Assembly (NCBI RefSeq): GCF_028473665.1
Contig: NZ_CP098774.1
Location: 62,001 to 126,000, forward strand
Length of the DNA: 64,000 bases
Direction: 5' to 3'
Origin: Sphingomonas sp. QA11
GTDB lineage: Bacteria > Pseudomonadota > Alphaproteobacteria > Sphingomonadales > Sphingomonadaceae
Shown here: one piece after another, positions 1 to 9,644 of the stretch
Numbering within the stretch: the stretch's first letter is position 1
Layout: each line of letters opens with the position of its first letter
The notes under the pieces: generated by a model
What the model was told of the DNA's origin: nothing
Database searches by the model: none
The model's input: the letters and a program-made list of their open reading frames with translations, nothing else
Made by a program: the position numbers and the translations under genes

Positions 1-28
1 GGCCTGGGTGGAGACGCTGCTCTCCTGA
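1..28 (+). CDS. Possible 3' end of a plus-strand gene cut by the window edge
   Basis: Frame 2 of the plus strand reads eight sense codons (A-W-V-E-T-L-L-S) into a TGA ending at base 28, 24 bases before the convergent era stop codon. This would suit the tail of a gene convergent to era, but so short a piece cannot be identified and may be chance. Confidence 0.2.
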
Positions 29-52
29 ATCCGCCCGTCCCGGAAGGATCGA

Positions 53-955
53 TCACTCCACCCAGTCGAGGCCCATCTCGCGGTAGATGTCGCGTTCGTC
101 GTCCCAGCCGGGCTTGACCTTCACGTGCAGGTAGAGATGCACCGGGCGGCCCATGATGTTGCTCAGCTCGGTCCGCGCGCGCGCACCGATCTCCTTGATC
201 CGGGCACCGCCCTTGCCCAGCACGATCGCGCGCTGGGTGGGGCGCTCGACCAGGATCTGCTGGTGGATCTCGACTGAGCCGTCCTCGCGTTCCTTATATT
301 GCTCGGTCTCGATCGCGCTGGCGTAGGGCAGTTCCGCGTGGAGCTGGAGATAGAGTTGCTCGCGCGTGACCTCGGATGCAAGGCTGCGTTCGGTCGCGTC
401 GGAAACCTGGTCCTCCGGGAAATGCCACGGCCCATCGGGCATGGCCTTGGCCAGCACTCTCTTCAGCTCAGGCAGGCCGTCGCCGGTCGAGGCGCTGACG
501 AAGAAGGTCTCGGCGAAATCGACAATGCCGTTGAGCTTCTCGGCATGGAGCAGCAGCTTCGCCTTGTCGGCCAGGTCGACCTTGTTGAGGATGAGGTATT
601 TCGGTTCCGGCCGCGAGGCGATCGATTCAGCGATCGGGATCACCTTCGGGCCGAGTCCGCCCTTCGCGTCGACCACCAGGGCGATCACGTCCGCCCCCTC
701 GGTTCCGCCCCAGGCGGCGGAGACCATCGCCCGGTCGAGCCGACGCTTGGGCTCGAAGATGCCCGGCGTGTCGACCAGCAGCAACTGGGTCTCGCCCTCG
801 ATCGCCACGCCCATCAGCCGCGCGCGCGTGGTCTGCGCCTTGGGGCTGACGATCGCGACCTTCTGGCCGACCAGGGCGTTGACGAGGGTGGATTTGCCGG
901 CGTTGGGCGCGCCGAGCACGGCGACGAGGCCGCAATGGGTTTGGGAGTCAGTCAT
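53..955 (-). CDS. era: GTPase Era
   Basis: Era binds the 3' end of 16S rRNA and acts in 30S subunit maturation. The 300-aa product shows the G1 loop GAPNAGKST (residues 15-23), the DTPG switch (62-65), NKVD (124-127), and a C-terminal KH domain with its GKGG..IKEIG loop near 247-257. Length and domain order are normal for the family. In many alphaproteobacteria era directly follows rnc, but here rnc lies about 11.6 kb away and era follows an unrelated membrane protein gene. It may therefore depend on that gene's promoter or on its own promoter in the 58-bp gap. Confidence 0.97.
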   Translation of the reverse strand: MTDSQTHCGLVAVLGAPNAGKSTLVNALVGQKVAIVSPKAQTTRARLMGVAIEGETQLLLVDTPGIFEPKRRLDRAMVSAAWGGTEGADVIALVVDAKGGLGPKVIPIAESIASRPEPKYLILNKVDLADKAKLLLHAEKLNGIVDFAETFFVSASTGDGLPELKRVLAKAMPDGPWHFPEDQVSDATERSLASEVTREQLYLQLHAELPYASAIETEQYKEREDGSVEIHQQILVERPTQRAIVLGKGGARIKEIGARARTELSNIMGRPVHLYLHVKVKPGWDDERDIYREMGLDWVE

Positions 956-978
956 GATAGCCTCATTCAGGTGATCAA

Positions 979-998
979 CGCCCCGGCAGGCCGGGGCG
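979..998. terminator. GC-rich perfect hairpin between a membrane protein gene and era
   Basis: CGCCCCGGC and GCCGGGGCG form a perfect 9-bp stem around a 2-nt centre, between the stop codon of the upstream minus-strand gene and the era start. There is no T tract on either side, so intrinsic termination is only possible. It could equally be a small intergenic palindrome. Confidence 0.4.
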
Positions 999-1013
999 AA
1001 CTAGCCGGAGCCC

Positions 1014-2132
1014 CTACACCCTTTGACCGGCTCTTGTCGAAGCCCGGGCCTTGCCCTGCCGCTTCCGTGTGTCTTTGGGCGCGGCCGGGGGTGTCGGCCG
1101 GAACAGCGACGCCAGTTCCCGCCCGATCCCGGCGAAACTCTGATGGTTCAGGGGCAGCTCAAGCATGACGTGCAGCACGCTCAGCGAATAGAGCACGACG
1201 AAACCGGTGATGTAGCTGTGCCAGTAGAGTGCCAGCGCGCCGAGCCACAACGCCAGGATGACGCCTGCCCGCACGGTCGATATCCGGTGCCAGCGGATCA
1301 CCGAGGTCTTCGAGAACCAGTTGAGATAATGATAGGTGTAAGCGAAGGCGATCAGGCGCATCACGACCACGCCGGCCGGCGATTCATAAATCTCCCACAG
1401 GGCGGTGCCCGGTCCGAGCCCCAGCACCTGGATGAGCTGCATGTTGAGCGTCTCGAACGGGGCATAGACCTGCCGCACAGGCGCGCCGATGGTCGGGTCG
1501 AACCCCCCGCTCGAGAACAGGAAGATGCCGGTGGCGCAGAGCAGGAACGCGGCGAAGGCGATCCCGCCGGACCGGCTGCGCGTCTTCAATGCCCCGAGCA
1601 ACAGGAACGCCCCGGTGAACACCAGCACATGCACGATGGTGATGATGAAGAAGGCGACCAGCCCGTACCAGGGCGAATGGCCGAACAGCAGCACGCCAAT
1701 CCCGGTCAGCACGATCACGCCCGCCGCTATCCAGGGCCGTGGGGTGAAGATGAGCAGGGCGGCCGAAACGAACACCAGGTAGAACAGCCCGATCTCCCAT
1801 TGGGGGGAGGCGGCGCGATGAAGCAGTTTTTCCGCCACCACGCCGTACAGCATCACCGCAAGCGCGATGCCGACCAGGGCGAGCCAGCCAAGCGTGAACT
1901 GCCGCGCCCGCGCGGACTGACCGCTGTCCAGGAAATAGCGCCGGTCGTGAAGCCAGGATATCTCCGTCAGATAGTGTAGCGGGCCGAGCACGGCATAGGC
2001 CAGCAGGAACAACTCGAATGGCAGAAACCAGGCCACCGCGCAGGAGACCGCCATCAGGCCGATGTTCAGATAATTGAGTCGGTCCTGCGCGGTCATGCGA
2101 CGTGCCTGCCCCAAATCCACGGGTTCCGCCAT
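1014..2132 (-). CDS. Polytopic membrane protein with conserved-looking histidines, function unknown
   Basis: The 372-aa product has about nine or ten hydrophobic segments. Histidines and acidic residues sit in or beside them: [15 protein letters not shown] in the first third, [10 protein letters not shown] in the middle, YTYHYLNWF and [15 protein letters not shown] near the end. Membrane-embedded His residues recall metal-dependent membrane oxygenases such as the Brp/Blh group, but I cannot assign it to that family. The C-terminus is Lys/Arg-rich and cytoplasmic-looking. A second in-frame ATG at 2096 is an alternative start. It lies just upstream of era on the same strand and is divergent to the cyclase gene. 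Confidence 0.8.
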   Translation of the reverse strand: MAEPVDLGQARRMTAQDRLNYLNIGLMAVSCAVAWFLPFELFLLAYAVLGPLHYLTEISWLHDRRYFLDSGQSARARQFTLGWLALVGIALAVMLYGVVAEKLLHRAASPQWEIGLFYLVFVSAALLIFTPRPWIAAGVIVLTGIGVLLFGHSPWYGLVAFFIITIVHVLVFTGAFLLLGALKTRSRSGGIAFAAFLLCATGIFLFSSGGFDPTIGAPVRQVYAPFETLNMQLIQVLGLGPGTALWEIYESPAGVVVMRLIAFAYTYHYLNWFSKTSVIRWHRISTVRAGVILALWLGALALYWHSYITGFVVLYSLSVLHVMLELPLNHQSFAGIGRELASLFRPTPPAAPKDTRKRQGKARASTRAGQRV

Positions 2133-2235
2133 ATCGATCGAACCGGCGCGTGCCGCTCTGCCTTACGTCCTTTCCCCAAGCCGATGCTTGCCCGTTGTTA
2201 ACGAATTGGGCGCAGCATCGGGTCGGGCGCGGCGA

Positions 2236-3423
2236 ATGGAAGAGGACGTGGCGACGACGCGAGGCGGGATGCGGGCTGCTCCCCTGGGCAGGGCGGCGAC
2301 GGCCCTCGAAAGCGGGTTCGAACTGCTGACGCGCCCTGATGCCCCGCGGGATCGCGATCTGCGGCCCGAACTGGTCGGCACCATCCTCGGCACCATCGGC
2401 ATGATGACGTTCGGTGCGGTCTGCATCGTGCTGACGATCCTGCTCTATGCCTGGCTGGCCGATCCGATGGCTGGCATGGCGCTCCTGCTGGTCGCCGGGC
2501 TTGGCCTGGCATCGCGGCTGTCGGTGCTGTCGCAGGCGGGCCGCGCCCGAAGTGCGGGCGACCGGTTCCAGGCAGAGCGCGGGGTGATCGCGACCGGCCT
2601 GCTCTGGGCCCTGATCGTCGGCGTGGTCGGATCGGCCTGCGCGCTGACGGGCGACCCCATCCTGCTTACGCTTTCGGCGCTCGTGGTGACCGGACTCACC
2701 TTCGGCATGGCCTTCGCCAATGCTGGCGCGCCGATGTTCGCCCGGGTGCAGGTGTCGCTCATCCTGGTGCCCTTCATGATCGCGGTCGCCTGCTCTGGCG
2801 TGCCCGGCATCAGCCTGGTTGCGTTGCAGGCGCCGCTCTGGCTGATCGGCATTCTCGGCATCATCGGACGCAGCCATCGCCTGCTCGCTGAACTGGCCCG
2901 GTCGCACCAGACCAACCGGGAACTCGCGTTCAGCGACTCCCTGACCGGCCTCGCCAACCGTGCCCGGATCATGGAGACCCTTGCCGCGCGGTGCGCCATG
3001 CCTGCCCCGCGGGATATCCGGTCGAGCTATCTGCTTTATCTCGACCTGGACGGGTTCAAGGCGGTCAATGACAATTACGGGCATGGCGTCGGCGACGACC
3101 TGCTGCGGGAGATGGCGATGAGGTTCCGCGGCGTGGTGCGGTCGGGCGACGTCATCGGCCGGATCGGCGGGGACGAATTCATCGTCATCCTGATCGAGGT
3201 GACGGCGGTGCAGATCAGGTCGGTGGCTGAACGGCTTGTCATTGCCGCGGGCTTGCCCGTCGAGGTGCTGGGTACGTCGGCCAGGATCCAGATCGGTGCC
3301 AGTGTCGGCGGGGCCCCCATTGTCCCGCACGATCCGCAACGATCGATCCAGGCGGCCGACGCGATGCTCTATCGCGCGAAGCAGGCGGGCAAGGGCAGGC
3401 CGTGCCTTGCCGACCTGGGGTAA
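2236..3423 (+). CDS. Membrane-anchored diguanylate cyclase (GGDEF)
   Basis: Makes cyclic di-GMP from two GTP. From the ATG at 2236 the protein is 395 aa. The N-terminal half carries about five or six membrane helices with no recognised sensor fold. The C-terminal GGDEF domain has an intact active-site GGDEF at 311-315 and a perfect inhibitory I-site, RSGD at 302-305, five residues upstream, so product inhibition is expected. The frame stays open upstream to 2074, but that part overlaps the divergent gene start and is Arg/Pro-rich, so the internal ATG is preferred. What the membrane part senses is not visible. Confidence 0.92.
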   Translation: MEEDVATTRGGMRAAPLGRAATALESGFELLTRPDAPRDRDLRPELVGTILGTIGMMTFGAVCIVLTILLYAWLADPMAGMALLLVAGLGLASRLSVLSQAGRARSAGDRFQAERGVIATGLLWALIVGVVGSACALTGDPILLTLSALVVTGLTFGMAFANAGAPMFARVQVSLILVPFMIAVACSGVPGISLVALQAPLWLIGILGIIGRSHRLLAELARSHQTNRELAFSDSLTGLANRARIMETLAARCAMPAPRDIRSSYLLYLDLDGFKAVNDNYGHGVGDDLLREMAMRFRGVVRSGDVIGRIGGDEFIVILIEVTAVQIRSVAERLVIAAGLPVEVLGTSARIQIGASVGGAPIVPHDPQRSIQAADAMLYRAKQAGKGRPCLADLG

Positions 3424-3956
3424 CGGCACTCTCTCGCGATCTTTTTTCTTCCCCTGTTATGTTGGATTTTCGAGCTGAAAATCATGCGTTTTTTCAATAG
3501 TTTGAACAGCGTTTTCGCTGTTATTGAATAACAGCGGAAAAAAGGCGCGAAACAGCGGGCGCGCGGCTGTTTTTTCCGCTGCACCACGCAGAAGTCGCCC
3601 ATGGCGGATCGCCGTTCGAACCGGCCCGCCGGCGGTATAAAGCGATGATAGTTCGCGCGGAGGACGCTGAGAAGGTCCGGCCAGCGGCACTGGCGGTCTG
3701 CGATGACAACATGTCCGCAAAGAGGCTGTTTGCCAGCGCGTGATGATGGGGGCCGGAATGACCTCCGCGTTCGCTGCGCTCTCCGCGCGAACCTGGCTCC
3801 TTGCTGCCCGCGCCGATGATCTGAATGCCGATCCGCCCAATATTCATGCGACGATGAGAAACAGCAGGCGGGAAACGGATGACCGCCCCAAGATTTAACG
3901 CTGCAACCAAAACGGTCTGGGTTGAATCGAGGGTCAGCGATCTGGTGCGGCCATCG
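3424..3956. other. Gene-free stretch of about 530 bp with AT-rich inverted repeats
   Basis: No convincing coding frame lies between the cyclase stop and the CapA-like gene stop; the open frames seen are short and Arg-rich. The first 160 bases are clearly lower in G+C than the surroundings and hold three inverted repeats (listed separately). The remaining 370 bases show nothing recognisable. Confidence 0.6.
3465..3581. repeat. Cluster of three inverted repeats, AACAGCG motif repeated
   Basis: Three structures lie within 117 bases. GATTTTC/GAAAATC has a 5-nt loop (3465-3483). AACAGCG-TTTT-CGCTGTT (3505-3522) is a 7-bp stem, flanked by TCAAT and ATTGA, which can extend it with a bulge. CAGCGGAAAAAA (3532-3543) pairs perfectly with TTTTTTCCGCTG (3570-3581) across 26 nt, with a nested AAACAGC/GCTGTTT. 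The last stem ends in a T run on one strand and an A run on the other. This could be a bidirectional terminator, a small RNA, or a regulator binding array. Confidence 0.6.
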
Positions 3957-5099
3957 TCACAGCATTATCGAGTCTCCGCGCATCACGATCTCGCAGTTCA
4001 TTCGCGCGCTCATCTCAGCGACGTGCCGGCAGATAGACCGGCCATCGTCCCCCCGCGCGATCGCCGGCATGCCCTTTGTATATTCCGCCCCGGGCGTCGC
4101 GCGGGATTCGTCGAGCAGCACCGGGGTGATCTGCGCACCGACGAAGGCCCGGTTGCGGAAACGCGCGTCGACGATCAGCGACTGCCAGTTGGCCGGGCCA
4201 TAGGCATCGCCGGTCTTGCGCGTCTGGAAGATCAGGCTGCCCAGCCCGTGCAACAAGGGCGCCCCCTTGTAGCGCTCGATCCCCTGAAGCAGCGTCGGGC
4301 CGTGGGCGACGAAGATCGCCGCGCCGGCATCGATGCATTGCCGGGCATAGGCGCGTTGCCATTCTGGCGTCGCCGCCGGGTCCTTCTCCCAATAATGATT
4401 GTGGAGATAGGCGATCACGGTGTTGCCCTGGCGACGGGCAGTGCTGATCGCGTCAAGCGCGCGGGCCACGTCGGTCGGCTCCAGCGCGCCGTCGGCGGCG
4501 CGCCGCAGTTCGTTGACCCCGGCGCGGGCCGGTGTCGCCGCGGCCCCGTCGCGGATCGCGCCAGCCGCCGCCGCGACCAGCGCGACGCCGCCGTGCCGGG
4601 TCGGCTGCACCGCTGCCATGGAGGCCGAGGCGAGATCCAGCCCGCTGCCGGCGTGGAATATGTGCCGCGCGTCAAGCTCGGCGAGGGTCGCGCCGATCCC
4701 TGCCGTGCCGAGATCCCAGGCATGGTTGTTGGAGGTGGCGACGATCGAGACGCCCAGGCCGCACAGGCAATCGATCACCACGGGCGGCGCGGCATGGAGC
4801 ACCTCGCCCTGCCGGGTCGGCGCGCCGGCCGCGGGGCTGAGGATCGCCGTCTCCAGATCAGTGAACACCGCGTCGGCGGGCTTGAGGAGTGCCGCGATCC
4901 CGGCCCGGCCCGGCCAGGGCGCAGCGCAGACATCCTGCTGGATCAGCGACTGGCCGAGCAGCGCAATCCGTAGGTCGGGCCGCGGATCGGGCCGCAGACC
5001 AGTGCCGGCGCGCCGCGCAAGCGATGCGGCGGGGGCAAGCGCCGACAGCGCGATTCCGCCCGCCAACATCGTCCGCCGATCGATCATCCTGCTGGTCAT
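3957..5099 (-). CDS. CapA-family (PGA_cap) metallophosphatase-like protein with Tat-type signal
   Basis: This family resembles calcineurin-like phosphatases and is named for the CapA/PgsA protein of poly-gamma-glutamate capsule systems; most bacterial members are uncharacterised. The 380-aa product starts with a twin-arginine-type leader (DRRTMLAGG, Arg8-Arg9) ending around residue 28. It has the family motif NNHAWDLG (Asn125, His126, Asp129) and a later LHNHYWE segment. A strong AAGGAG ribosome site lies 6 nt before the ATG. No capsule synthesis genes adjoin it, so a capsule role is not supported here. It is divergent from the TonB receptor. Confidence 0.85.
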   Translation of the reverse strand: MTSRMIDRRTMLAGGIALSALAPAASLARRAGTGLRPDPRPDLRIALLGQSLIQQDVCAAPWPGRAGIAALLKPADAVFTDLETAILSPAAGAPTRQGEVLHAAPPVVIDCLCGLGVSIVATSNNHAWDLGTAGIGATLAELDARHIFHAGSGLDLASASMAAVQPTRHGGVALVAAAAGAIRDGAAATPARAGVNELRRAADGALEPTDVARALDAISTARRQGNTVIAYLHNHYWEKDPAATPEWQRAYARQCIDAGAAIFVAHGPTLLQGIERYKGAPLLHGLGSLIFQTRKTGDAYGPANWQSLIVDARFRNRAFVGAQITPVLLDESRATPGAEYTKGMPAIARGDDGRSICRHVAEMSARMNCEIVMRGDSIML

Positions 5100-5257
5100 C
5101 GCAACTCCTTCGGAGGAAGGGCATACGCCTATTGGCTGTCACGCTGAAACTTCATACCAAAACTGATATGGTCGAATGAAATACAGCCATCATGTTTCGG
5201 CAACCGGATTGCCACCCTAGGGTCCACCCGAATCGATAAAAAATGGGGGACCGGGCA

Positions 5258-8173
5258 ATGCAGCATCATAACATGCGGGCCAGAACATCAGCACTTCGGG
5301 CGGGTTTTTGCGGCGCGAGCCTGCTTGCCCTTGCCATCGCCCTTCCGGCGCACGCGCAGCAGGCTGAGCCAGTAGCGAGCCAGGTGGCCGCCGCCGACGC
5401 ACAGGCAGACGAAGCCGATGTTGCCACGGCGGAAATCACGGTCACCGGGTCGCGCATCCGCCGCCGCGACGCCGACAATGTCGGCCCGCTGCTGACCATC
5501 ACCAGCGAGGATCTCGCCAAGTCAGGCTCGACCTCGGTCGGCGACGTGCTGCAGAAGCTGCCATCGGCCGGCGTCAGCCTCAATTCCAACGGCACGCAGG
5601 GCACCTCCTACGGTGCCAGCTCGATCAACCTGCGCTATCTCGGCGGTGCCGAGGGCAGCGGCAACCGCGTGCTCGTGCTGGTCGATGGCCATCGCTGGGT
5701 CGATGCGGTCGGTCAGCGCGGCTTCCGCGACTTTGTCGACCTGAACACCGTGCCCGCCGGCATGATCGACGGGATCGAGATACTGAAGGACGGTGCCTCG
5801 GCGATCTACGGCGCTGACGCCATCGCCGGCGTGGTCAACATCAAGACGCTCCAGCCGTTCGACGGCATCCGCGCCAGCACGAAGGTGGGCGTGACCGACA
5901 AGGGCGACGGCGCCGAATACAGCGGCACGCTGAACGTCGGCAAGCGTATCGGCCGTGCGTCGATCATCCTGTCGGGCAGCTATTTCAAGTCGCAGCCGAT
6001 CCTGACCGCCGACCGCGCTCTGACCGCGCGCACGCTGGTTCCCACCACCGCGCCGGGCACCAGCCCCAACGGCCTGTTCATCCTGCCCGGCCTGGCGAAC
6101 AACGCCTATTTCGGCACCGCCGCCGGCTTCGCGAGCAGCGCCAACCCGGTCGCGTTCAATGGCGGCGCAGGCTATGGCGCGGGCGCGCTGGCCGACAACA
6201 GCTATCATGTCGCGACCTTGCCGGGCGACGACTACAACACCCAGGCGCAGGGCATCTACAGCGCCGGCCCGTCAGAGCGCTACGGCTTCTACGGCCGTTT
6301 CGGCTATGAGCTGACCGACAGCATCAACCTGCATGTCGAGGGCATGTACAACCGCCGCAAGTCGGACCAGCTCTTCTCGCCGGTCCTGCTCGATATCGGC
6401 GGCACCGCCGGCACGGTGCGCGGCTTCTCGATCCCGAACAACCAGGCGTTCAACCCGTTCGGCACGGCGAACGGCGTGCCCGGCGCCAATGCGCTCGCCT
6501 TCGGGGCGAACTCGGCCTTCCGTATCCGCAAGGTGCTGACCGATGTCGGCAACCGCGACAATATCCAGGATGTCGAGACGATCCGTTTCGCCGGCGGCCT
6601 GGACGGCAAGTTCAGCCTGTTCGGCAACAACTGGCACTGGGACGTCTATGGCGCCTATTCGAAGAACAAGATCGAATCGACCGCGCTGAACGGCGTCAAT
6701 TACGACAATCTTTTCCTCGGCCTCGGCTCGCCCGCCACCTGCGCGGCGACCCCGGGTTGCGTGCCGATCAACCTGTTCGGCCCGATGACGGCGGCGCAGG
6801 CCAATTATATCCGCTTCACCACCCGCGAATCCAACTATACCGAATTGTACAACGCGACCGCCAACGCCACCGGCTCGCTGTTTCAGCTCCCGGCCGGCGC
6901 GGTCGACCTTGCTGTCGGGTATGAATATCGCCGCAACAAGGGCGTCGACAATCCCGATCCCATCGCCAACGCCCCGTCGCTTTATCTGAGCTCGGCCTAT
7001 ACCAAGACCACCGCGCAGACCCGTACCCCGACATCGGGCAGCTACGACCTGCATGAAGTCTATGGCGAACTTTCCATCCCGATCTTCAAGGACCAGTCCT
7101 TCGCGAAGAGCTTCGATGTGGATCTCGCGGCGCGCTATTCGCGCTACTCGACGGTCGGCGGCAAGCTGACCTTCAAGGCGGGCGCCGGCTATCGCCCGTT
7201 CGAGGGGCTGCTGGTTCGCGGTACCTATGCCCAAGGCTTCCGCGCGCCGTCGATCCTCGAGCTTTACCAGGGCGCGCGCCAGACCAGCTTCCAGGGCAGC
7301 GATCCCTGCAATGGCGGCGCCGCGACCAACCCGAGCCTGCCGGGCTGCGCCGGTGTGCCGACCGGCTACAACCAGGCCAATTACAATCTCAACGGCCTGA
7401 TTCCCGGCGTCATCAGCGGCAATCGTGCCCTGAAGCCGGAAACGTCGGACAGCTACAGCGCGGGAATCGCGATCACGCCGGTCCAGGTGCCTGGCCTGTC
7501 GCTGACGGTCGATTATTACAAGATCATCGTGCGGAACGCGATCGCCTCGCAGTCGGCCACGCAGATCCTTCAGCTCTGCGCCGCGCGCGGCGGGGTGTTC
7601 TGCGATCTCGTGACGCGCGATGCGGGCACGGGCGCGATCACCGAATTGCTGCAGGGGTCGCAGAACCTTGCCTCGATCACCACCGACGGCGTCGACGCGA
7701 CGCTGCGCTATGACTTCACCACCGGCATCGGACGGTTCAGCGCCGTGGTCGATGCGAGCTATCTGGGCAGCTTCCGCACCGTATCGCCCAACCCCGCGGG
7801 CGGCGCCGCGATCGTCGACAACCGGGCGGGCAAGGGTGACCAGCCGCGCGCGACCTATCCGCGCTGGAAGGGCCAGACCTCGCTGAGCTGGACCAACGGG
7901 GCGATCGATACCGTCCTGCGCGGCCGCTATATCGGCCCGACCACCGACATCGCCAACCCGGTCAAGGATTCGCGCACCGCGTCGATCCTCTACACCGATG
8001 CTGAGATCGGCTTCGCGGTCGACCATGATCGTGCCCGCTTCACCCTGGGCGTGAACAACCTGTTCGACCGCATGCCGCCGGCATCCTATGCCAATGCGCC
8101 GATCAACTACGATATCTACACCTACGACGCGCGGGGCCGTTACATGTACGCGCGCTTCTCGGTGAAGATGTAA
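5258..8173 (+). CDS. TonB-dependent outer membrane receptor
   Basis: A 971-aa outer membrane transporter. A signal peptide (hydrophobic stretch ending at ALPAHAQ) is followed by a TonB-box-like EITVTGSRI, a plug domain with GDVLQKLP and LVDGHRWVD, and a beta-barrel ending RFSVKM. The ATG at 5258 is preferred over the in-frame ATG at 5243 because GGGGGA lies 7 nt upstream of it. The Asn/Gly-rich VTGSRIRRRD style is common in sphingomonads for organic nutrients. It precedes, on the same strand, an inner-membrane carrier, a CocE/NonD hydrolase and a LysR regulator, which suggests uptake of a peptide-like or ester substrate. The substrate itself cannot be read from sequence. Confidence 0.95.
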   Translation: MQHHNMRARTSALRAGFCGASLLALAIALPAHAQQAEPVASQVAAADAQADEADVATAEITVTGSRIRRRDADNVGPLLTITSEDLAKSGSTSVGDVLQKLPSAGVSLNSNGTQGTSYGASSINLRYLGGAEGSGNRVLVLVDGHRWVDAVGQRGFRDFVDLNTVPAGMIDGIEILKDGASAIYGADAIAGVVNIKTLQPFDGIRASTKVGVTDKGDGAEYSGTLNVGKRIGRASIILSGSYFKSQPILTADRALTARTLVPTTAPGTSPNGLFILPGLANNAYFGTAAGFASSANPVAFNGGAGYGAGALADNSYHVATLPGDDYNTQAQGIYSAGPSERYGFYGRFGYELTDSINLHVEGMYNRRKSDQLFSPVLLDIGGTAGTVRGFSIPNNQAFNPFGTANGVPGANALAFGANSAFRIRKVLTDVGNRDNIQDVETIRFAGGLDGKFSLFGNNWHWDVYGAYSKNKIESTALNGVNYDNLFLGLGSPATCAATPGCVPINLFGPMTAAQANYIRFTTRESNYTELYNATANATGSLFQLPAGAVDLAVGYEYRRNKGVDNPDPIANAPSLYLSSAYTKTTAQTRTPTSGSYDLHEVYGELSIPIFKDQSFAKSFDVDLAARYSRYSTVGGKLTFKAGAGYRPFEGLLVRGTYAQGFRAPSILELYQGARQTSFQGSDPCNGGAATNPSLPGCAGVPTGYNQANYNLNGLIPGVISGNRALKPETSDSYSAGIAITPVQVPGLSLTVDYYKIIVRNAIASQSATQILQLCAARGGVFCDLVTRDAGTGAITELLQGSQNLASITTDGVDATLRYDFTTGIGRFSAVVDASYLGSFRTVSPNPAGGAAIVDNRAGKGDQPRATYPRWKGQTSLSWTNGAIDTVLRGRYIGPTTDIANPVKDSRTASILYTDAEIGFAVDHDRARFTLGVNNLFDRMPPASYANAPINYDIYTYDARGRYMYARFSVKM

Positions 8174-8217
8174 GCCGGAAATACGGCACGAGGCGGACGG
8201 CACGAGGCGGGGGCGAC

Positions 8218-9630
8218 ATGGCGAAAGACGAAACCACGGCGCCACCCGCCGCCGAGCGGCGATCCCACGGCGCGCTCGATCCGGTGATGATGATGCTGGC
8301 GGCGATGCTGCTGGCGATCGCGCTGACCTGGATCATCCCCTCGGGCAAGCATGACCGTGTTTCCGACAAGGACAATGCGCCCGTCATCGCCGGCACCTAC
8401 AAGCAACTGCCCAAGCCGATCGGGCTTGACGGGCTTGTCCCCAGGGCGCGCGAGCCGGGGGTGGCGCGCCCGGTCAGCCCGCTCGCCATGGCCACCGCCA
8501 TCCCGGAAGGACTGAAGCGCTCCGCACCCTTGATCTTCATGATCCTGATGCTCGGCGGGATGTTCGGCATCCTGCGGGCGAGCGGCGCGCTCGATGCCGG
8601 TATCCAGCGGCTGATCGGCGTGAGCCGGGGCGATGTGCGCATCCTGGTGCCCGTGCTGATGCTGGCCTTCTCCGCCGGCAGCACGTTTCTTGGCATGATC
8701 TCCGAATATCTGCTGCTGATTCCGGTGATGATCGCGCTGGCCGATCGCATGGGGCGCAGCCGCATGTTCGGCTTCGCGCTGCTCACGCTTGCCGCCAAGA
8801 TCGGCTATCTCGCCTCCGTCACCAGCCCGGTCGCATTGCTCATCGCCCAGCCGATCGTCGGGGTGCCGGTGTTCAGCGGCCTCGGTTTCCGCCTGACGAT
8901 CTGGCTCGTCTTCCTCGGCATCGCCATGCTCGTCGTGCTGCGCGCCGGCCGGGTGACCCATGCGCCGGCGCCGATCACGGTCGAGCATCTGTCGCCGCGC
9001 CATCTCGGCATCCTGCTCATCGCCGGTACGGCCATCGCCGCGCTGGTTTATGGCTCGATCGTGCTTGGATGGGACGACGGCGAATTCTCCGCCCTGTTCA
9101 TCCTCGCGGCGGCCGGCATGGCGGCGATGGCCCGGATGCGCCCGGCCAGGGCAGCGCATCTCTTCGTCGACGGCATGAAGATGATGATGCTCGCCGCCTT
9201 ACTCGTAGGCATGGGCCGCGCGGTCGAGGTGATCCTGCGCGAAGGCCAGATCCTCGACACGATTATCGAGGCCGTGTCGGTGTGGATCCACGGCCTGCCG
9301 CCGGTGATCGTCGCGCCGATCGTGATGGGGGTGGAAATGGTCCTCACCCTGCTGATCCCGTCGACCTCGGCCAAGGCAGCGCTCAGCATCCCGGTGCTCG
9401 GGCCGATCGCCGCCTCGGCCGGCGTTTCCGGCCAGACGACGGTGCTCGCCTTCCTGCTCGGCAACGGGCTGGTCAACATGCTCGCGCCCACCTCGGGCAT
9501 GCTGCTCGCCTATCTGGCGGCGGCGGGCATCCCCTATAACCAATGGTTCCGCTTCGCGTTGCCGGTCTTCCTGCTGTTCACCGTCCTGTCGGTGGCAGCG
9601 ATGATGATCGCCGTCCTGATCGGATATTGA
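8218..9630 (+). CDS. YfcC-family inner membrane carrier
   Basis: A 470-aa transporter of the YfcC/DcuC-like superfamily, members of which are annotated as basic amino acid, peptide-derivative or short-chain acid carriers. About eleven or twelve hydrophobic segments are visible. Family-like stretches include PSGKHDR after the first helix, AFSAGSTFLGMISEY in the middle, and the re-entrant LLIPSTSAKAALSIPVLGP late in the protein. It starts 44 nt after the receptor and is followed at once by the hydrolase gene, so one transcript is likely. The substrate would be what the hydrolase releases or cleaves (inference). Confidence 0.85.
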   Translation: MAKDETTAPPAAERRSHGALDPVMMMLAAMLLAIALTWIIPSGKHDRVSDKDNAPVIAGTYKQLPKPIGLDGLVPRAREPGVARPVSPLAMATAIPEGLKRSAPLIFMILMLGGMFGILRASGALDAGIQRLIGVSRGDVRILVPVLMLAFSAGSTFLGMISEYLLLIPVMIALADRMGRSRMFGFALLTLAAKIGYLASVTSPVALLIAQPIVGVPVFSGLGFRLTIWLVFLGIAMLVVLRAGRVTHAPAPITVEHLSPRHLGILLIAGTAIAALVYGSIVLGWDDGEFSALFILAAAGMAAMARMRPARAAHLFVDGMKMMMLAALLVGMGRAVEVILREGQILDTIIEAVSVWIHGLPPVIVAPIVMGVEMVLTLLIPSTSAKAALSIPVLGPIAASAGVSGQTTVLAFLLGNGLVNMLAPTSGMLLAYLAAAGIPYNQWFRFALPVFLLFTVLSVAAMMIAVLIGY

Positions 9631-9644
9631 TCGTGGTGACGACG

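Noticed and set aside
3457..3910. Short minus-strand open frames in the gap before the CapA-like gene
   Set aside because: Arg/Ser-rich products with no ribosome site, lying across inverted repeats; no coding character.
3957..5099. Evidence for a poly-gamma-glutamate capsule locus
   Set aside because: Only the CapA-like protein is present; no CapB or CapC homologues are nearby.
6272..8245. A 657-codon open frame antisense to the TonB receptor
   Set aside because: High-GC DNA leaves the antisense frame open; the product is Arg/Ala/Val-rich without domains, while the plus-strand product has signal peptide, plug and barrel.
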